Shown: positions 43,413 through 56,149 of the stretch, piece by piece
Layout of the letters: every line of letters starts with the position of its first letter
Position numbering within the stretch: the stretch's first letter is position 1
Assembly (NCBI GenBank): GCA_017654935.2
Contig: CM065682.1
Location: forward strand, 37,583,911-37,647,910
Source: Phymorhynchus buccinoides
Lineage: Eukaryota; Mollusca; Gastropoda; Neogastropoda; Raphitomidae
Length of the DNA stretch: 64,000 nt
Reading direction: 5' to 3'
Program-made: the position numbers and the translations under genes
Notes under the pieces: model-generated
Database searches by the model: none
The model's input: the letters and a program-made list of their open reading frames with translations, nothing else
Told to the model about the DNA's origin: nothing

Positions 43413-46071
43413 ACACAGAGTATATTACATGTGAATGGGTTTCACACTACACTGACACACTAAATGTCACACGCACGTTCCCTCATCAGGTGAAGCCTAC
43501 AGAAAATCAATACATTACTCTCTGTCAGCTAATTGACAACCAGAGGCAACGTCTAGCACCTTTGATAGATACCAATCATATGTGGATGCTAACCACACCC
43601 CTGACCATTAGCATCGCAAAGAATGGTCATTCATTTACTTGGTTTTGTTTCTGTAGAATTACAACAAACATCTACCCGCAGTGTCCATACCGCATTTGAT
43701 TAGACAGCGGTAAGCGACCACTTTTATCACTTGCACATATCTTTGATAAAAGTAACCCTAACCCAATCCCTTAGGCAACAACAAAAAACTGCTTCTTCGT
43801 GAACATTCACAACGAAAAAACTAAATAGAGGGGGTGGGGTGGGGGTGGGGGGTGGCTAGCGAAACAGCACCTTTGCGATTGACCAAAATGGCGGCTTTTC
43901 ACCATCCAATCAAATAGCGGTGATAGCACTGCGGCTAAATAAAATGTACAGAACTCGCATTATGTTTATTGAACACTGGCTACCTTCGGTTTCATTGGTA
44001 GCATTCGGCTGCATTCAATAAAGATGGCCTTGCTTGTCATTTCCAAAAGCCCCGAGAAGACCCCACAGTCTTCATGAAGAACGTCCATAAGGATCGATGA
44101 CCAACTGGACGAAAATCTCACAATAACTAATTTCCAAAACATGATGTACACATGTGTTGCTTTGGTAAATATCACCGTGACCCACATAGGCCTACGCTGG
44201 TTATTTAAAGCCCATGGGGAAAACGTGAATACCCATCATTGCCCTGTTCTGGGAGATTTCAGGATTGTTTTGACATAAGATAATATCATTCATCTCGGGT
44301 AAAAGCCAGAAGGCATTATCAACCTTCTGTATTCCTTTTTGTAACACGATGGTTGATCATTAAAGTTTGGCAAACGACCTTGCCATTTGTAATCTATAAA
44401 ACGTACAGGCATAATGGAGAAAAGTTCATTCTTTAAAGCATTTGCTTGCACACTATCAATGTGATCTCACGTCCTATGTGCGTGTATGACGTCATTGAAA
44501 ATATTATGTGACCAACAGTCGTGGATTCTTGAGCTGACTGGTTCACTTGTTGTAACTTCAAACAGATGAAACTTAGCAACTATTATTTAAAAAAATAATT
44601 CCAATTTGACAGATATTTAAGCTAATTGTGCACTTCTTATTGCATAATTTGCAAATATGTTGACGTTTTCAATCCTGGAAAACATATCTTCAAAGAATGT
44701 CACCCTCTAGTGAACTTTGTTTGCAGTCCTGAACGCGCAAAACATTCATGCAGTTCAAACAACTGACAAATATAGATCCACATTTGACACTGATAGAAAA
44801 AAGTGAGATGAGTGACAATTCTTTGAGTACAATAGTAAAGATAATGCGTAAACATCTTCTAGTGAGAATGCTCGCAACAAAATGAGCACCCAATTTCCTA
44901 AGTGACGAACATAAAAAAATAATGAAGTGCATGTTCAACAGAAATGCTCAGAAAGTTTTGGCCAAATTGACCCAAATAAATATACGATGCCATCACAGGG
45001 GGTGAGACTTCACAGAGCTTCTGCATCATTTTAAACAAAAGCGACCAATGAGATGTAGAGTGGTCTTGACTGGGACAAAGAAGTCAAAATTCCATGTTTG
45101 TAAGTGACGTTTTTACATTTCTTTATTAACCCAGGGGCCTGTCATTATTGATATTATGCCAAAGAAAACAACACCTATGACAACCAATTTTGCTCAAGTG
45201 GTTTTGTTAGAAGTTACCAGATCAGTCTGCCAGTAGCACCCAACCACTTATGCATTAAAAACGCTGGGGCCTACAACGTCAAGGTCGCCGTGACCTTCCA
45301 AAAAGAGTAAGGTAATCAAAGTTTGAACCACCTATTCTACAGACTTCACTTATCTCCACATGACTGATACTTTTTTCTTATCTCTGTTTTAGATTGTTTA
45401 GCTGAACGAATTTTTCTGGCACATAGGCCCTCACAAAAAGCTCAGAATCACAACTCCGACCCTTGCCTCAAAGAAGCTAACCAAAATGACCTTGAAATCT
45501 GGACGGGGTAGATGGCTGGAACTGTGCATAAAAAGATAAAAGGTGTTCTTCCTAGGAATGCAGAAGTCTGTGAAGTCTGTGAACTCCTTTGTTCATGTTT
45601 TATGGACCCAAAGACAAATTTTACTGATCAACCCACGTAGTACCTCCTGCCTTTTACCCGAGAAGAATATTAACTCCAGGCATTAACCCTTGTTTATTGG
45701 TTGATTTGTGTTGATTCTATAGGTTTTTCGGGTTTATTGAAGGCCATTGTTTTCGTTTTCTTTAATTTCGAAAGTGTGTCTTGTGTACTTTGTGTATGTG
45801 AACAGGTCTTTGATTGCTAAGAGTAAACCTACCAAACACGTGTACAGAGAGAGAACCGATTTTTTTTTTAAAGATAATTTTTCAAGCAAAATGTAGAAAA
45901 CATTGTCAATATATTAGGGATATGTTGAAGAAAAACATACAAACAGAATAGGTGAAACACAACACAAACATTTTTAGTAGACAAAAAGGAAATATCAGAT
46001 TACACACAAAGAAAACAGACAGAAAGATAAAAGATCGCACAACACAGACGGGTACAGACTGCAATCACTCA
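43413..46071. other. Unassigned sequence
   Basis: 2.6 kb without a recognisable gene, tandem array or repeat shared with the rest of the window. A G-rich run at 43829-43855 could form a quadruplex. Confidence 0.5.
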
Positions 46072-46288
46072 AGGGGCAGCCACACACATACGAATCATAT
46101 CTGAATATGATGCAATTTTGACGAAGCGGGTCATAAATCACGTGACATTCATGTATTGGGTCTACTTGAGTAAATTGAGCGAAAATAGCAAAATTATTTT
46201 CAGACGGAAGTATTTCACGTGAATCACGCCCTCACATTGTCAAACTCGCATCGCATTCACATGCGATTCGTATGTGTGTGGCTGGCCA
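46072..46288. mobile_element. TIR element of ~216 bp
   Basis: 'ggcagccacacacatacgaa' (46073-46092) is mirrored at 46267-46286 ('ttcgtatgtgtgtggctggc'). Similarity extends about 20 bp inward ('gatgcaattttgac' / 'gtcaaactcgcatc'). Non-coding. Confidence 0.65.
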
Positions 46289-46499
46289 TTCAACGCACCA
46301 AGGTTCCATTCAGGATACCCTGCAAAGAGAAGACGCGCGCACTATCCCTTGCCAGCAATGCCATTTCACAAACAACCCGCGGCAATATCTGGTACTGGTT
46401 CCAGGCATCTGCAGATACTAATTACTTACCTGGTATCATCATCACTGATCTAGGGCTTTGCTACACTCGATAAAGATCGGTTCCATTCAATAAATACGT

Positions 46500-46960
46500 A
46501 TCGTCGGCACTCGATAAACATCAGTAGCACTCGATTAGACATCGGCGGCACTCGACAAACATCGGCAGCATTCAATAAACATCGGCAGCATTCGACAAAC
46601 ATCGGCAGCATTCGATAAACATCGACAGCATTCAATAAACATCGGCAGCACTCGACAAACATCGGCAGCATTCGATACACATAGACAGCATTCAATAAAC
46701 ATCGGCAGCACTCGACAAACATCGGGCAAGCCATTCCATAAACATCGGCAACATCTCGATAAACTTCGGCTACAATCGATAAACATCGGCACAGCACTCG
46801 ACAAAAAAAAAAAAAACAAAAAAAACAAAATCGGCAGCATCCGAAAACTTCGGGCTTACACTCGATAAACACGGTTGCGTTTGTTGAACATCAGGCCGTG
46901 TTCCCTAATAAACAGTCGGTGGAATTCGGTAAACATCAGGGCAGACGTGGTGCTTTAGAA
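46500..46960. repeat. 20-bp tandem array
   Basis: Units such as 'aacatcggcagcattcgata', regular at 46540-46720 and degenerate afterwards. Frames of about 100-140 codons on the minus strand (Cys/Met/Val-rich) come from the repeat. Confidence 0.9.
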
Positions 46961-47039
46961 CAAATGATTGTGATGAAGGGTGGTGGTTTATATGCCATCT
47001 GCAAGAGGCTGGCTTCGTATTATTAGGATGTTTCCCTGA

Positions 47040-47199
47040 ATACCGCTTTCAATTCAATCTCACATTCATTTACTCTCTCTGCTCTCCCTCTCTCTCCTCT
47101 GTTCCCTTCGTCTCTCTCTACTCTTCCCCTCTGTCTCTCTTCTCTTCTTTCTCCTCCTCTGTCTCTCTGTATCTCTCTGTCTCCTCTGTCTCTCTCTGT

Positions 47200-47241
<42 letters not shown>
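47040..47241. repeat. CT-rich simple repeat before the gap
   Basis: Degenerate CT repeat that turns into pure (CT)n just before the N run. Confidence 0.9.
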
Positions 47242-47741
47242 NNNNNNNNNNNNNNNNNNNNNNNNNNNNNNNNNNNNNNNNNNNNNNNNNNNNNNNNNNN
47301 NNNNNNNNNNNNNNNNNNNNNNNNNNNNNNNNNNNNNNNNNNNNNNNNNNNNNNNNNNNNNNNNNNNNNNNNNNNNNNNNNNNNNNNNNNNNNNNNNNNN
47401 NNNNNNNNNNNNNNNNNNNNNNNNNNNNNNNNNNNNNNNNNNNNNNNNNNNNNNNNNNNNNNNNNNNNNNNNNNNNNNNNNNNNNNNNNNNNNNNNNNNN
47501 NNNNNNNNNNNNNNNNNNNNNNNNNNNNNNNNNNNNNNNNNNNNNNNNNNNNNNNNNNNNNNNNNNNNNNNNNNNNNNNNNNNNNNNNNNNNNNNNNNNN
47601 NNNNNNNNNNNNNNNNNNNNNNNNNNNNNNNNNNNNNNNNNNNNNNNNNNNNNNNNNNNNNNNNNNNNNNNNNNNNNNNNNNNNNNNNNNNNNNNNNNNN
47701 NNNNNNNNNNNNNNNNNNNNNNNNNNNNNNNNNNNNNNNNN
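47242..47741. other. Assembly gap (500 N)
   Basis: Exactly 500 N; true size unknown. It hides the rest of the LINE to its right. Confidence 0.98.
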
Positions 47742-47743
47742 TG

Positions 47744-47950
47744 CATATTACTAACATTTTTCAATTATCTAACTATATTAAAACAAGGAATTCTGATTTT
47801 AAAATTTTAATGGGACACAGCAATACTACCTTAAGAAAAAACTCACTTTCTAACCGAATTGCACAAGTTTGGAATGCTCTTCCAGTTCAAGTGAAAGAAG
47901 CACAAAATACTAACATATTTAAAAATCTTCTACAGTTGTCCAAATTTTAA
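47744..47950 (+). pseudogene. Non-LTR retrotransposon ORF2, C-terminal 68 residues
   Basis: A frame open from the gap to the TAA at 47948-47950 encodes a segment containing LSNRIAQVWNALPVQVKEAQ and IFKNLLQL. The R-x(3)-WN-x-LP...V...A...FK..L arrangement is characteristic of the C-terminus of reverse-transcriptase polyproteins in Jockey/CR1-like LINEs and relatives. The upstream part is lost in the gap, so whether the element is full length cannot be seen. Its 3' end follows directly. Confidence 0.7.
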
Positions 47951-48117
47951 TAAATTGTTTTATGATTATGATGAATAAATTTGAAATCAAATTATGAGTG
48001 CGCAAACGCAACCCATATTGATGAAAAGTACGAAGGGGACGCTTGATAGGCCGCGAGGCCTAGGCTGATGAAGCCAGTCCCTCTACTATACTATACTATG
48101 CTATACTAATACTACTA
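47951..48117 (+). mobile_element. LINE 3' UTR and tail
   Basis: Runs from the ORF2 stop through 'gataggccgcgaggcctagg' to a short-repeat tail of 'ctatactata' units. A reverse-oriented relative lies at 6622-6960. Confidence 0.65.
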
Positions 48118-48552
48118 TGTAACGTCCCCTCTTTGAGTATTTTTATGAAATTTTTGTTTGTTGGCCTATAAATAATAATGTTCAATGCCATCCATTAATC
48201 AAAATCACAGAAACGATCTTTGAATCTTGGACTTGTATCCAAAAGGTTCTTTTTTTGGAATGGCTTTGTTTATTCATCAAAACGTTTACATTTTGTTTTC
48301 AAATTTGTGTTTTCGCCCAAAAGATTTTTGAATTCATTAATTACGGGGGGTCTTCCGTACAAATAGTCCCCCCACCTTCTGGAAGTTTGTGCTTGTAACT
48401 TCCTCTAATCTGTCTCTCTCTTTGACTCTGCCTTTTTCCTTGCTTTGTGTCATCTATCTTTCTGACTTTTTTCCCCATTCTCCTGCCTTAAAAATAATAA
48501 AATCTGCCATTAGTTTTCGCACACGCACACGCACACGCACACGCACACACGC

Positions 48553-48610
<58 letters not shown>

Positions 48611-48876
48611 ACAACCACAACCACATTCTAACAGTTCGTTACAGCATACACACATTCTGACAGTTCGGTACATGATGAAATTGCATTGACGTTTGTTGAC
48701 AAAAATCCGCTCAAACTAACGAAGCATACCCTGACTTTCTCAGCAGGAAATTCCCCCACTTTAGCAACTTTTTTCATATAATCAAATGATCAGTTATCAA
48801 AATATCAAGTTCATGATGATCCGTTTGTCTTTTTTATCTTTAAACTGAAATAACACGTTGATTCTAATTTGTACTA

Positions 48877-50511
48877 AGCTATCCACAAAAAGTTAAGGAT
48901 CACTTGCAAACTAATTCATAACTTTCCAAATAAGAAAGCCAATGCGTTGAATTTTGGCCAACATTTAATTCAATGCTTTAGTGATAACGATACACAATTG
49001 CCTTCAATTTCGAGCAATCGTTTGGTCTGTACATTTGATCAAAGTGGGTACGTATCGAAATTTGATTTCCCAAAGTCATTGAAATCACAAGACAGGGCAT
49101 TCTGATGCTCCCAAAAGTTCAGTAATGCGTGTATCCGCCATGGCTGTTCTGGCACTCGACGCAGCGAGTCCTCATGGAGTTGACCAGGGTGGTGAAGATC
49201 CTCTGTGGAAGCGCCTGCCACTCAGCCTGCAGCATCTGGTAGAGGTGCTGGGCATCCCTGGGAGGGGGGGGGGGGTTGCTCCTCACTTTGCGATCCAGCT
49301 CATCCCAGAGGTTCTCAATCGGGTTGAGATCGGGACTGCATGCTGGCCACTCCATTCTGTTGACTCCAGACTGCTGCAGGAAGTCGTTGACCACCCTTGC
49401 CCTGTGGGGGCGAGCGTTGTCATCCTGGTAGACAGCCGGCGGTCCCATCTGCTGCAGTGTAGGCACAGCCAGCGGTCGAAGGATCTCATCCCGGTATCGG
49501 AGGCCAGTCAGGTTACCCTGTACATGATACAAGGGTGTTCTGTGGTGAAGGCTGAAGGCCCCCCAGACCATTACAGAACCTCCACCAAAGGCCACCTTTT
49601 CTTGGACAGTGGCGTCAATAAAGCGTTCCCCTGGGCGCCTCCAGACCCTCAGTCGGCCGTCGTTGTGGTTCAGGGTGAAGCGTGATTCATCACTGAACAG
49701 GACCTGGGACCATTGCTGACGTGTCCACCTCACGTGACGTCTGCAGAAGGCGTGGCGTGCTGCCCTATGGGCTGGAGTTAAGCGTGGCCGTACAGCTGGG
49801 CGACGAGAACGGAGGTTAAACCCATGAAGGCGGTTCCGTATGGTCTGCTGGCTGATGTTGATGTTAGTAGCCACCCTCAGCTGCCTTCGAATGATGCTGG
49901 AAGAGGCTGTTCTTGTCTGCAGGGCTTGTCGTTCAATGAGACGATCTTCACGTGGAGTTGTCTTCTTCGGTCGACCAGATCTGCGTCTTTCATGGACCCT
50001 CCCAGTGGCTGTGAGCGTTGAATCAGTCTGACAATGACCGAGATGGACACCTGAAGTCGCCTGGCCACTTCTCGCTTGGGAACACCATCTTGGAACCATG
50101 CAACAGCTCGTCCCCTATCCAACTCGCTCAATTTTCGCCGTGGAGGCATTGTCAAATCAGGCCTAATACTGGTGGTATGTCTTCTTATAAAGCCAAGCAA
50201 GAGACAGCATCTCACACATAAACAGCAGTGCTTGCACGTGCATAATGGTTTTTCCATCTGGCTTGTGCAATGTGTTCATGCAGAACGATCCAAAACAAGG
50301 TCCTTTTTCGCAAGTTTCCGCTTTTTCTTTTGCTGCCAAGCTCAGTAATAGAGAATCACGTGCAATGTTTCCACTAACACAACATCGCCCACTTACAGCT
50401 GAACAAGAATTCATAACAATTTGGCTTGACTGAGAAATAAATAACAGGAGCGAACGGAGTTTATTGCGCACCTGTTTTCTCATAGTGATCCTTAACTTTT
50501 TGTGAGTAGTG
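48877..50511 (-). mobile_element. Tc1-family DNA transposon, 1,635 bp
   Basis: The inverted ends share CACAAAAAGTTAAGGATCAC, and a TA lies on each side (48875-48876 and 50512-50513). The corresponding position in copy A (around 8083) reads straight through with a single TA, which defines both ends exactly. The outermost 8 bp of the two ends differ. It carries one transposase gene on the minus strand. Confidence 0.93.
49119..50149 (-). pseudogene. Tc1 transposase, nearly intact, one frameshift
   Basis: The likely start is the ATG at 50149 (MPPRRKLSEL), giving a family-typical total near 343 codons to the stop at 49119. The first ~45 residues (helix-turn-helix, REVARRLQVSISVIVRLIQR) lie in one frame. 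Near 50020-50030 the coding sequence moves to another frame, which carries the GRPKKT motif, the second helix-turn-helix and the catalytic core. The core shows FSDES, then QDDNARPH, then SPDLNPIE with 34 residues between the last two acidic residues (DD34E, Tc1 type). Cut-and-paste transposition at TA sites is the family activity. A single indel separates this copy from an open gene. Confidence 0.88.
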
Positions 50512-50610
50512 TAGATTCCATTTTCTACTGGTTGTCAGTACAAATTGTACAAAATCGGAATTCTAATTTGGACTAGGATTCTGAATCCTCCTGGATTCCA
50601 GTTTCTACTG

Positions 50611-50665
50611 TGACGTATGCACTTTTTGTATTTAAGGCTTATTGATCCAGATCCAGTCTTAGCTT
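50611..50665 (+). promoter_or_regulatory. Promoter-like element of the copy B transcription unit
   Basis: TGACGT (50611) and tatttaa (50629-50635) with the same spacing as in copy A, followed by 'ccagtcttagctttcacg'. The Tc1 insertion lies about 100 bp upstream. Confidence 0.35.
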
Positions 50666-50974
50666 TCACGTTGTGAAAAACGGGTTGGTACACCGATGGG
50701 GACATTTCGCAGGGACTCCTCTGCATTGTATCTGATGGTCACCAAGCCGGGAGTTCGAGCTATGCGCCTCTGTATACTTCCAGTGTGTGCCTGCCCCCTA
50801 GTAATGCAACACGGACTTACAGGGCTGGAGCAGGGATGCTCTTGTTTTGATAGGGCAGGTGTGGCCGGTGCATCTCTGGGTCCCATCAGCACCTTCGGGT
50901 GTTTATTATTTTATTTTCCGGACTCTCCCAATATGAGATCGATATAAATTTTAACTTCTAATATTATTTTGCAG

Positions 50975-52960
50975 ATGTCCAGCTGTCGCGGAGTCGTGGT
51001 CCTCAACACTACCTCAGCCGTCATTCTGGGCTTCCATCTGACAACATAGGGTGGACGTCTTCTGCAAAAGATGTTCCCCTGCCACAGTCATTCTGGGCTT
51101 CCATCTGACAACATAGGGTGGACGTCTGCTGCAAAAGCTGTTCCCCTGCCACAGTCATTCTGGGCTTCCATCTGACAACATAGGGTGGACGTCTGCTGCA
51201 AAAGCTGTTGCCCTGCCAGTCATTCTGGGCTTCCATCTGACAACATAGGGTGGACGTCTGCTGCAAAAGCTGTTCCCCTGCCACAGTCATTCCGGGCTTC
51301 CATCTGACAACATAGGGTGGACGTCTGCTGCAAAAGCTGTTCCCCTGCCACAGTCAGTCCGGGCTTCCATCTGACAACATAGGGTGGACGTCTGCTGCAA
51401 AAGATGTTCCCCTGCCACAGTCATTCTGGGCTTCCATCTGACAACATAGGGTGGACGTCTGCTGCACAAGATGTTCCCCTGCCACAGTCATTCTGGGCTT
51501 CCATCTGACAACATAGGGTGGACGTCTGCTGCAAAAGATGTTCCCCTGCCACAGTCATTCTGGGCTTCCATCTGACAACATAGGGTGGACGCCTGCTGCA
51601 AAAGATGTTCCCCTGCCACAGTCATTCTGGGCTTCCATCTGACAACATAGGGTGGACGTCTGCTGCAAAAGCTGTTCCCCTGCCACAGTCAGTCTGGGCT
51701 TCCATCTGACAACATAGGGTGGACGTCTGCTGCAAAAGCTGTTCCCCTGCCACAGTCATTATGGGCTTCCATCTGACAACATAGGGTGGACGTCTGCTGC
51801 AAAAGATGTTCCCCTGCCACAGTCATTCTGGGCTTCCATCTGACAACATAGGGTGGACGTCTGCTGCAAAAGATGTTCCCCTGCCACAGTCAGTCCGGGC
51901 TTCCATCTGACAACATAGGGTGGACGTCTGCTGCAAAAGCTGTTCCCCTGCCACAGTCAGTCCGGGCTTCCATCTGACAACATAGGGTGGACGTCTGCTG
52001 CAAAAGATGTTCCCCTGCCACAGTCATTCTGGGCTTCCATCTGACAACATAGGGTGGACGTCTGCTGCAAAAGCTGTTCCCCTGCCACAGTCAGTCCGGG
52101 CTTCCATCTGACAACATAGGGTGGACGTCTGCTGCAAAAGCTGTTGCCCTGCCACAGTCAGTCCGGGCTTCCATCTGACAACATAGGGTGGACGTCTGCT
52201 GCAAAAGATGTTCCCCTGCCACAGTCATTCTGGGCTTCCATCTGACAACATAGGGTGGACGTCTGCTGCAAAAGATGTTCCCCTGCCACAGTCATTCCGG
52301 GCTTCCATCTGACAACATAGGGTGGACGTCTGCTGCAAAAGCTGTTGCCCTGCCACAGTCAGTCCGGGCTTCCATCTGACAACATAGGGTGGACGTCTGC
52401 TGCAAAAGATGTTCCCCTGCCACAGTCATTCTGGGCTTCCATCTGACAACATAGGGTGGACGTCTGCTGCAAAAGCTGTTCCCCTGCCACAGTCATTCCG
52501 GGCTTCCATCTGACAACATAGGGTGGACGTCTGCTGCAAAAGATGTTCCCCTGCCACAGTCATTCTGGGCTTCCATCTGACAACATAGGGTGGACGTCTG
52601 CTGCAAAAGATGTTCCCCTGCCACAGTCATTCCGGGCTTCCATCTGACAACATAGGGTGGACGTCTGCTGCAAAAGATGTTCCCCTGCCACAGTCATTCT
52701 GGGCTTCCATCTGACAACATAGGGTGGACGTCTGCTGCAAAAGCTGTTCCCCTGCCACAGTCAGTCTGGGCTTCCATCTGACAACATAGGGTGGACGTCT
52801 GCTGCAAAAGCTGTTCCCCTGCCACAGTCATTCTGGGCTTCCATCTGACAACATAGGGTGGACGTCTGCTGCAAAAGCTGTTCCCCTGCCACAGTCATTC
52901 CGGGCTTCCATCTGACAACACAGGTTGGACGCCTGCTGCAAAAGCTGTCCACACGACTAG
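50975..52960 (+). ncRNA. Predicted noncoding exon with ~29 units of the 67-bp repeat
   Basis: Same acceptor ('attattttgcag') and weak donor (ctag|gttggt) as copy A, but the array has grown to almost 2 kb. Two main unit variants alternate ('aaaagctgttcccc' and 'aaaagatgttcccc'), suggesting duplication of multi-unit blocks. Confidence 0.45.
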
Positions 52961-53359
52961 GTTGGTGTTTTATTTTCTATTAACTCGCTCATCAGATATA
53001 ATAGTTTACAAATGATCTGCATGCTTGGCAATGATATACACTGGCTGAATGTTTAGGTTAACATGCATTTTGTGTGTCGTTGGGTAATAATGGGCACAAC
53101 TTGTAGCGACGTGATGACTCTTAGCAACAGGAAATAGAAACTTGGAATTGTAATAGACTTGTAATCAACAGGGCATATAATTGTAAAACCTAAGATGCAT
53201 TTCTTGTATAAGATGAAAAATATAGTTAATTTGTCAAAAGTGATAGTTTCATGTTGTAGAGAAACGTATGAATAGACTATTTAAAGACTACTTGACGATC
53301 TTAACCTGCCAATGTCAATCGTTGTGTGGCCAATGTCAAAATTCTGTTTTTATTTTCAG

Positions 53360-53696
<337 letters not shown>

Positions 53697-53832
53697 GTAA
53701 GAAATAAGCGGATATGACTGCATGGGCTTCCGGGTGTAATGTGCACACTCTTTCATGTTAAGAAATAAGCGGATATGACTGTGCATGGGCTTCCGCGTGT
53801 AATGTGCACTCTTTCGTGTTTCTTACTTCCAG

Positions 53833-53876
53833 ATTTGGTTTGCAGATTGCGCATGGATTGCCACGCCGAACTTTGC
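53833..53876 (+). ncRNA. Predicted small exon, donor lost (copy B)
   Basis: The acceptor 'cttacttccag' is present, but the donor dinucleotide is GG where copy A has GT. Upstream, a ~65-bp segment ('agaaataagcggatatgact') is tandemly duplicated at 53700-53815. Confidence 0.25.
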
Positions 53877-54030
53877 ACGGATATGTGGGTGTGCACTTAT
53901 TCCATTAAAAAGCGATTCAGTAGTTAGTTACCTGTAGCGAACTGAAATCTAATAGACATACTCAATCGAGTTAATGACAACTTATTGACCTCTGTAGCTA
54001 ACTCATTTGTTGCTCCCTGGTATTGTGCAG

Positions 54031-54520
54031 ATTCCATGGGTAGAAGAGGATCATCCATCCTGATGACCATCACCCAGTCATGGGAAGAGGACCATCCTTC
54101 CTGATGACCATCATCCAGTGTTATGGGAAGACCATCCATCCTGAAGACCATCACCCAGTCATGGGCAGTCCATCCTTCCTGATGACCATCATCCAGTGTC
54201 ATGGGAAGATGACCACCCCTCCTGAAGACCATCACCCACAGTCATGAGAAGAGGACCATCCCTCCTGAAGACCATCACTCACAGTCATGAGAAGAGGACC
54301 ATCCCTCCTGAAGACCATCACCCAGTCATAAGACCATCCTTCCTGACGACCATCACCCACAGTGTCATGAGAAGAGGACCATCCTACCTGAAGACCATCA
54401 CCCACAGAGTAATGGGAACAGGACCATCCCTCCTGATGACCATCATGGACACACCAACTATCGGCGCCAGCTCATCTCCAGGCTTTGGTGTTGCAGGTCC
54501 TGTCTGTCCCGCCTTCATGG
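54031..54520 (+). ncRNA. Predicted exon with 'gaccatc' minisatellite (copy B)
   Basis: Acceptor 'tggtattgtgcag' and donor 'tcatg|gtaggc'. The array is longer and differently arranged from that in copy A. Confidence 0.45.
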
Positions 54521-55619
54521 GTAGGCCTTTGTCTCTTATCAGTTAAAAAAGAATAGAATAATACTTACGTTGGTGATTGCCGGTGTTGCTATCACTTAGG
54601 TTATAATAGTAAATTATTATTAATTCCCTCTTTTGTAAAGTTTGGTGGTGCAGTGTAATGTGATGTGACAATGAGTGGTGGTATAGAATTGAGGTTGAAA
54701 CTATTTTGTATGAGCTGAACACGCCATGCCTAACTAGTTTAAGCGTTTTGTAGATATGTTTTGAGTTAACAGTAGCAAGCATATTACTGTCTAATACAAT
54801 ATACAATGAAATGAAACTGCTTTATGCATTAATGCAGCATCGACTCTTGACAAGATGGAGTATGCTAGCAATGATAAGCCTAGGCAAGAAGCGATGGAGT
54901 TGATTTCTGCAGTGTTATCACCCAAAGCTCTTTCGGTGATGTATGTATACACTAAAACATTTGATACCTACTTAAGTCCTCAAGGATAGCGTCTGGAGTA
55001 GTCTGCAAGATTAATTCACTAGGCTACTTTTAAAGCAAAACCAATACAAAGGCTGTTCCGTCGCACACAAAGTCAAGCTATTTATTTAAGACTGAATCTA
55101 TAAATCTTATATTTAAAAGAATCAGGAGAAAGTTAGATTAGCGTCCAATCGGTCAGAGACCCTTACGGACGGGAAGAAAAGCAGACAAAAAGCACCCAGC
55201 ACGTCCTTTAAGTATTTTGGCTGTATGTTCTACATAGTATTTCAATTATATTTTTCATCAGATTCATTGTAAAAACTATTTTTGTTGAGCAGTATCATGA
55301 AACCTATTAAGTAAAAAAATGTTTTTATATAATTCATTTAGTATTGTAAACATAAATAAAATTGCCCATGAGTGAAAATCTAGCAATTTTAATTGAATAC
55401 AACTAATTTACGCACATACAACATATTCGTGACTGTTATTTATGAAAAGTTACTTATGGTAAACTAACGTTGGCTTGAAAAAACTTCTGAAAATATAGAT
55501 GAACTAAATGTTCCTCCCGAAACAGCTGTGGCATATAATAATGGTTTCATTTCGATTTACACATGTTTATGCCTACCATTCCTATTTACTCATGTGTGAT
55601 GTTTCCCTTCAGTTTGCAG

Positions 55620-55810
55620 GTATCAGGGAACGAGGCCTTCCGCCATGGTGACCACTGTCCACAGGCTCGCTGACCTGCCAAACATTGACGTCTGCTCATC
55701 TACAGTCAACGGTGCTTCATCTCTACTCGGTACATATCGATACTCATCGGTACTGGCGGATAGTCATCTGCTCACCGATGTTGCAGATGTGGGCTGATTC
55801 ACCTTCATAG
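55620..55810 (+). ncRNA. Predicted unique-sequence exon (copy B)
   Basis: 191 bp with acceptor 'cttcagtttgcag' and donor 'tcatag|gtatgc', nearly identical to copy A. 54521-55619 is the matching intron, with no gene recognised. Confidence 0.45.
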
Positions 55811-56149
55811 GTATGCATGTTTTATACAGTTGATATAGAACGATTATGATACATTTTGTCAAAGCGATCACTTGATCTTCTGTTAAATAAAATCAAGCCA
55901 ATGTTTTCCTTCCTGCATTAATCTTTATTATTTTGCTTATTTGGAGTTCAGTTATACAAAAAAATGTCTGATTCTTACTGTTAATCCACATTTAAGACAG
56001 TAAGGCAGATAATTTAAAGACATTTAAAAGTAAGACAAGTTGCTTTTCCATCGTATAGATTATTATGCTCTAGCAGACGAAATTTTGTGTATTTTGTCAT
56101 ATTTAATGTATCCAGATTTCTCATTAAGCTTTTTTTGTTTGTTTTGCAG

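Noticed and set aside
46450..46872. 140-codon minus-strand frame rich in Cys, Met and Val
   Set aside because: A 20-residue periodicity shows it is three-frame translation of the 20-bp tandem repeat.
49125..49685. 186-codon plus-strand frame
   Set aside because: Antisense shadow of the Tc1 transposase.
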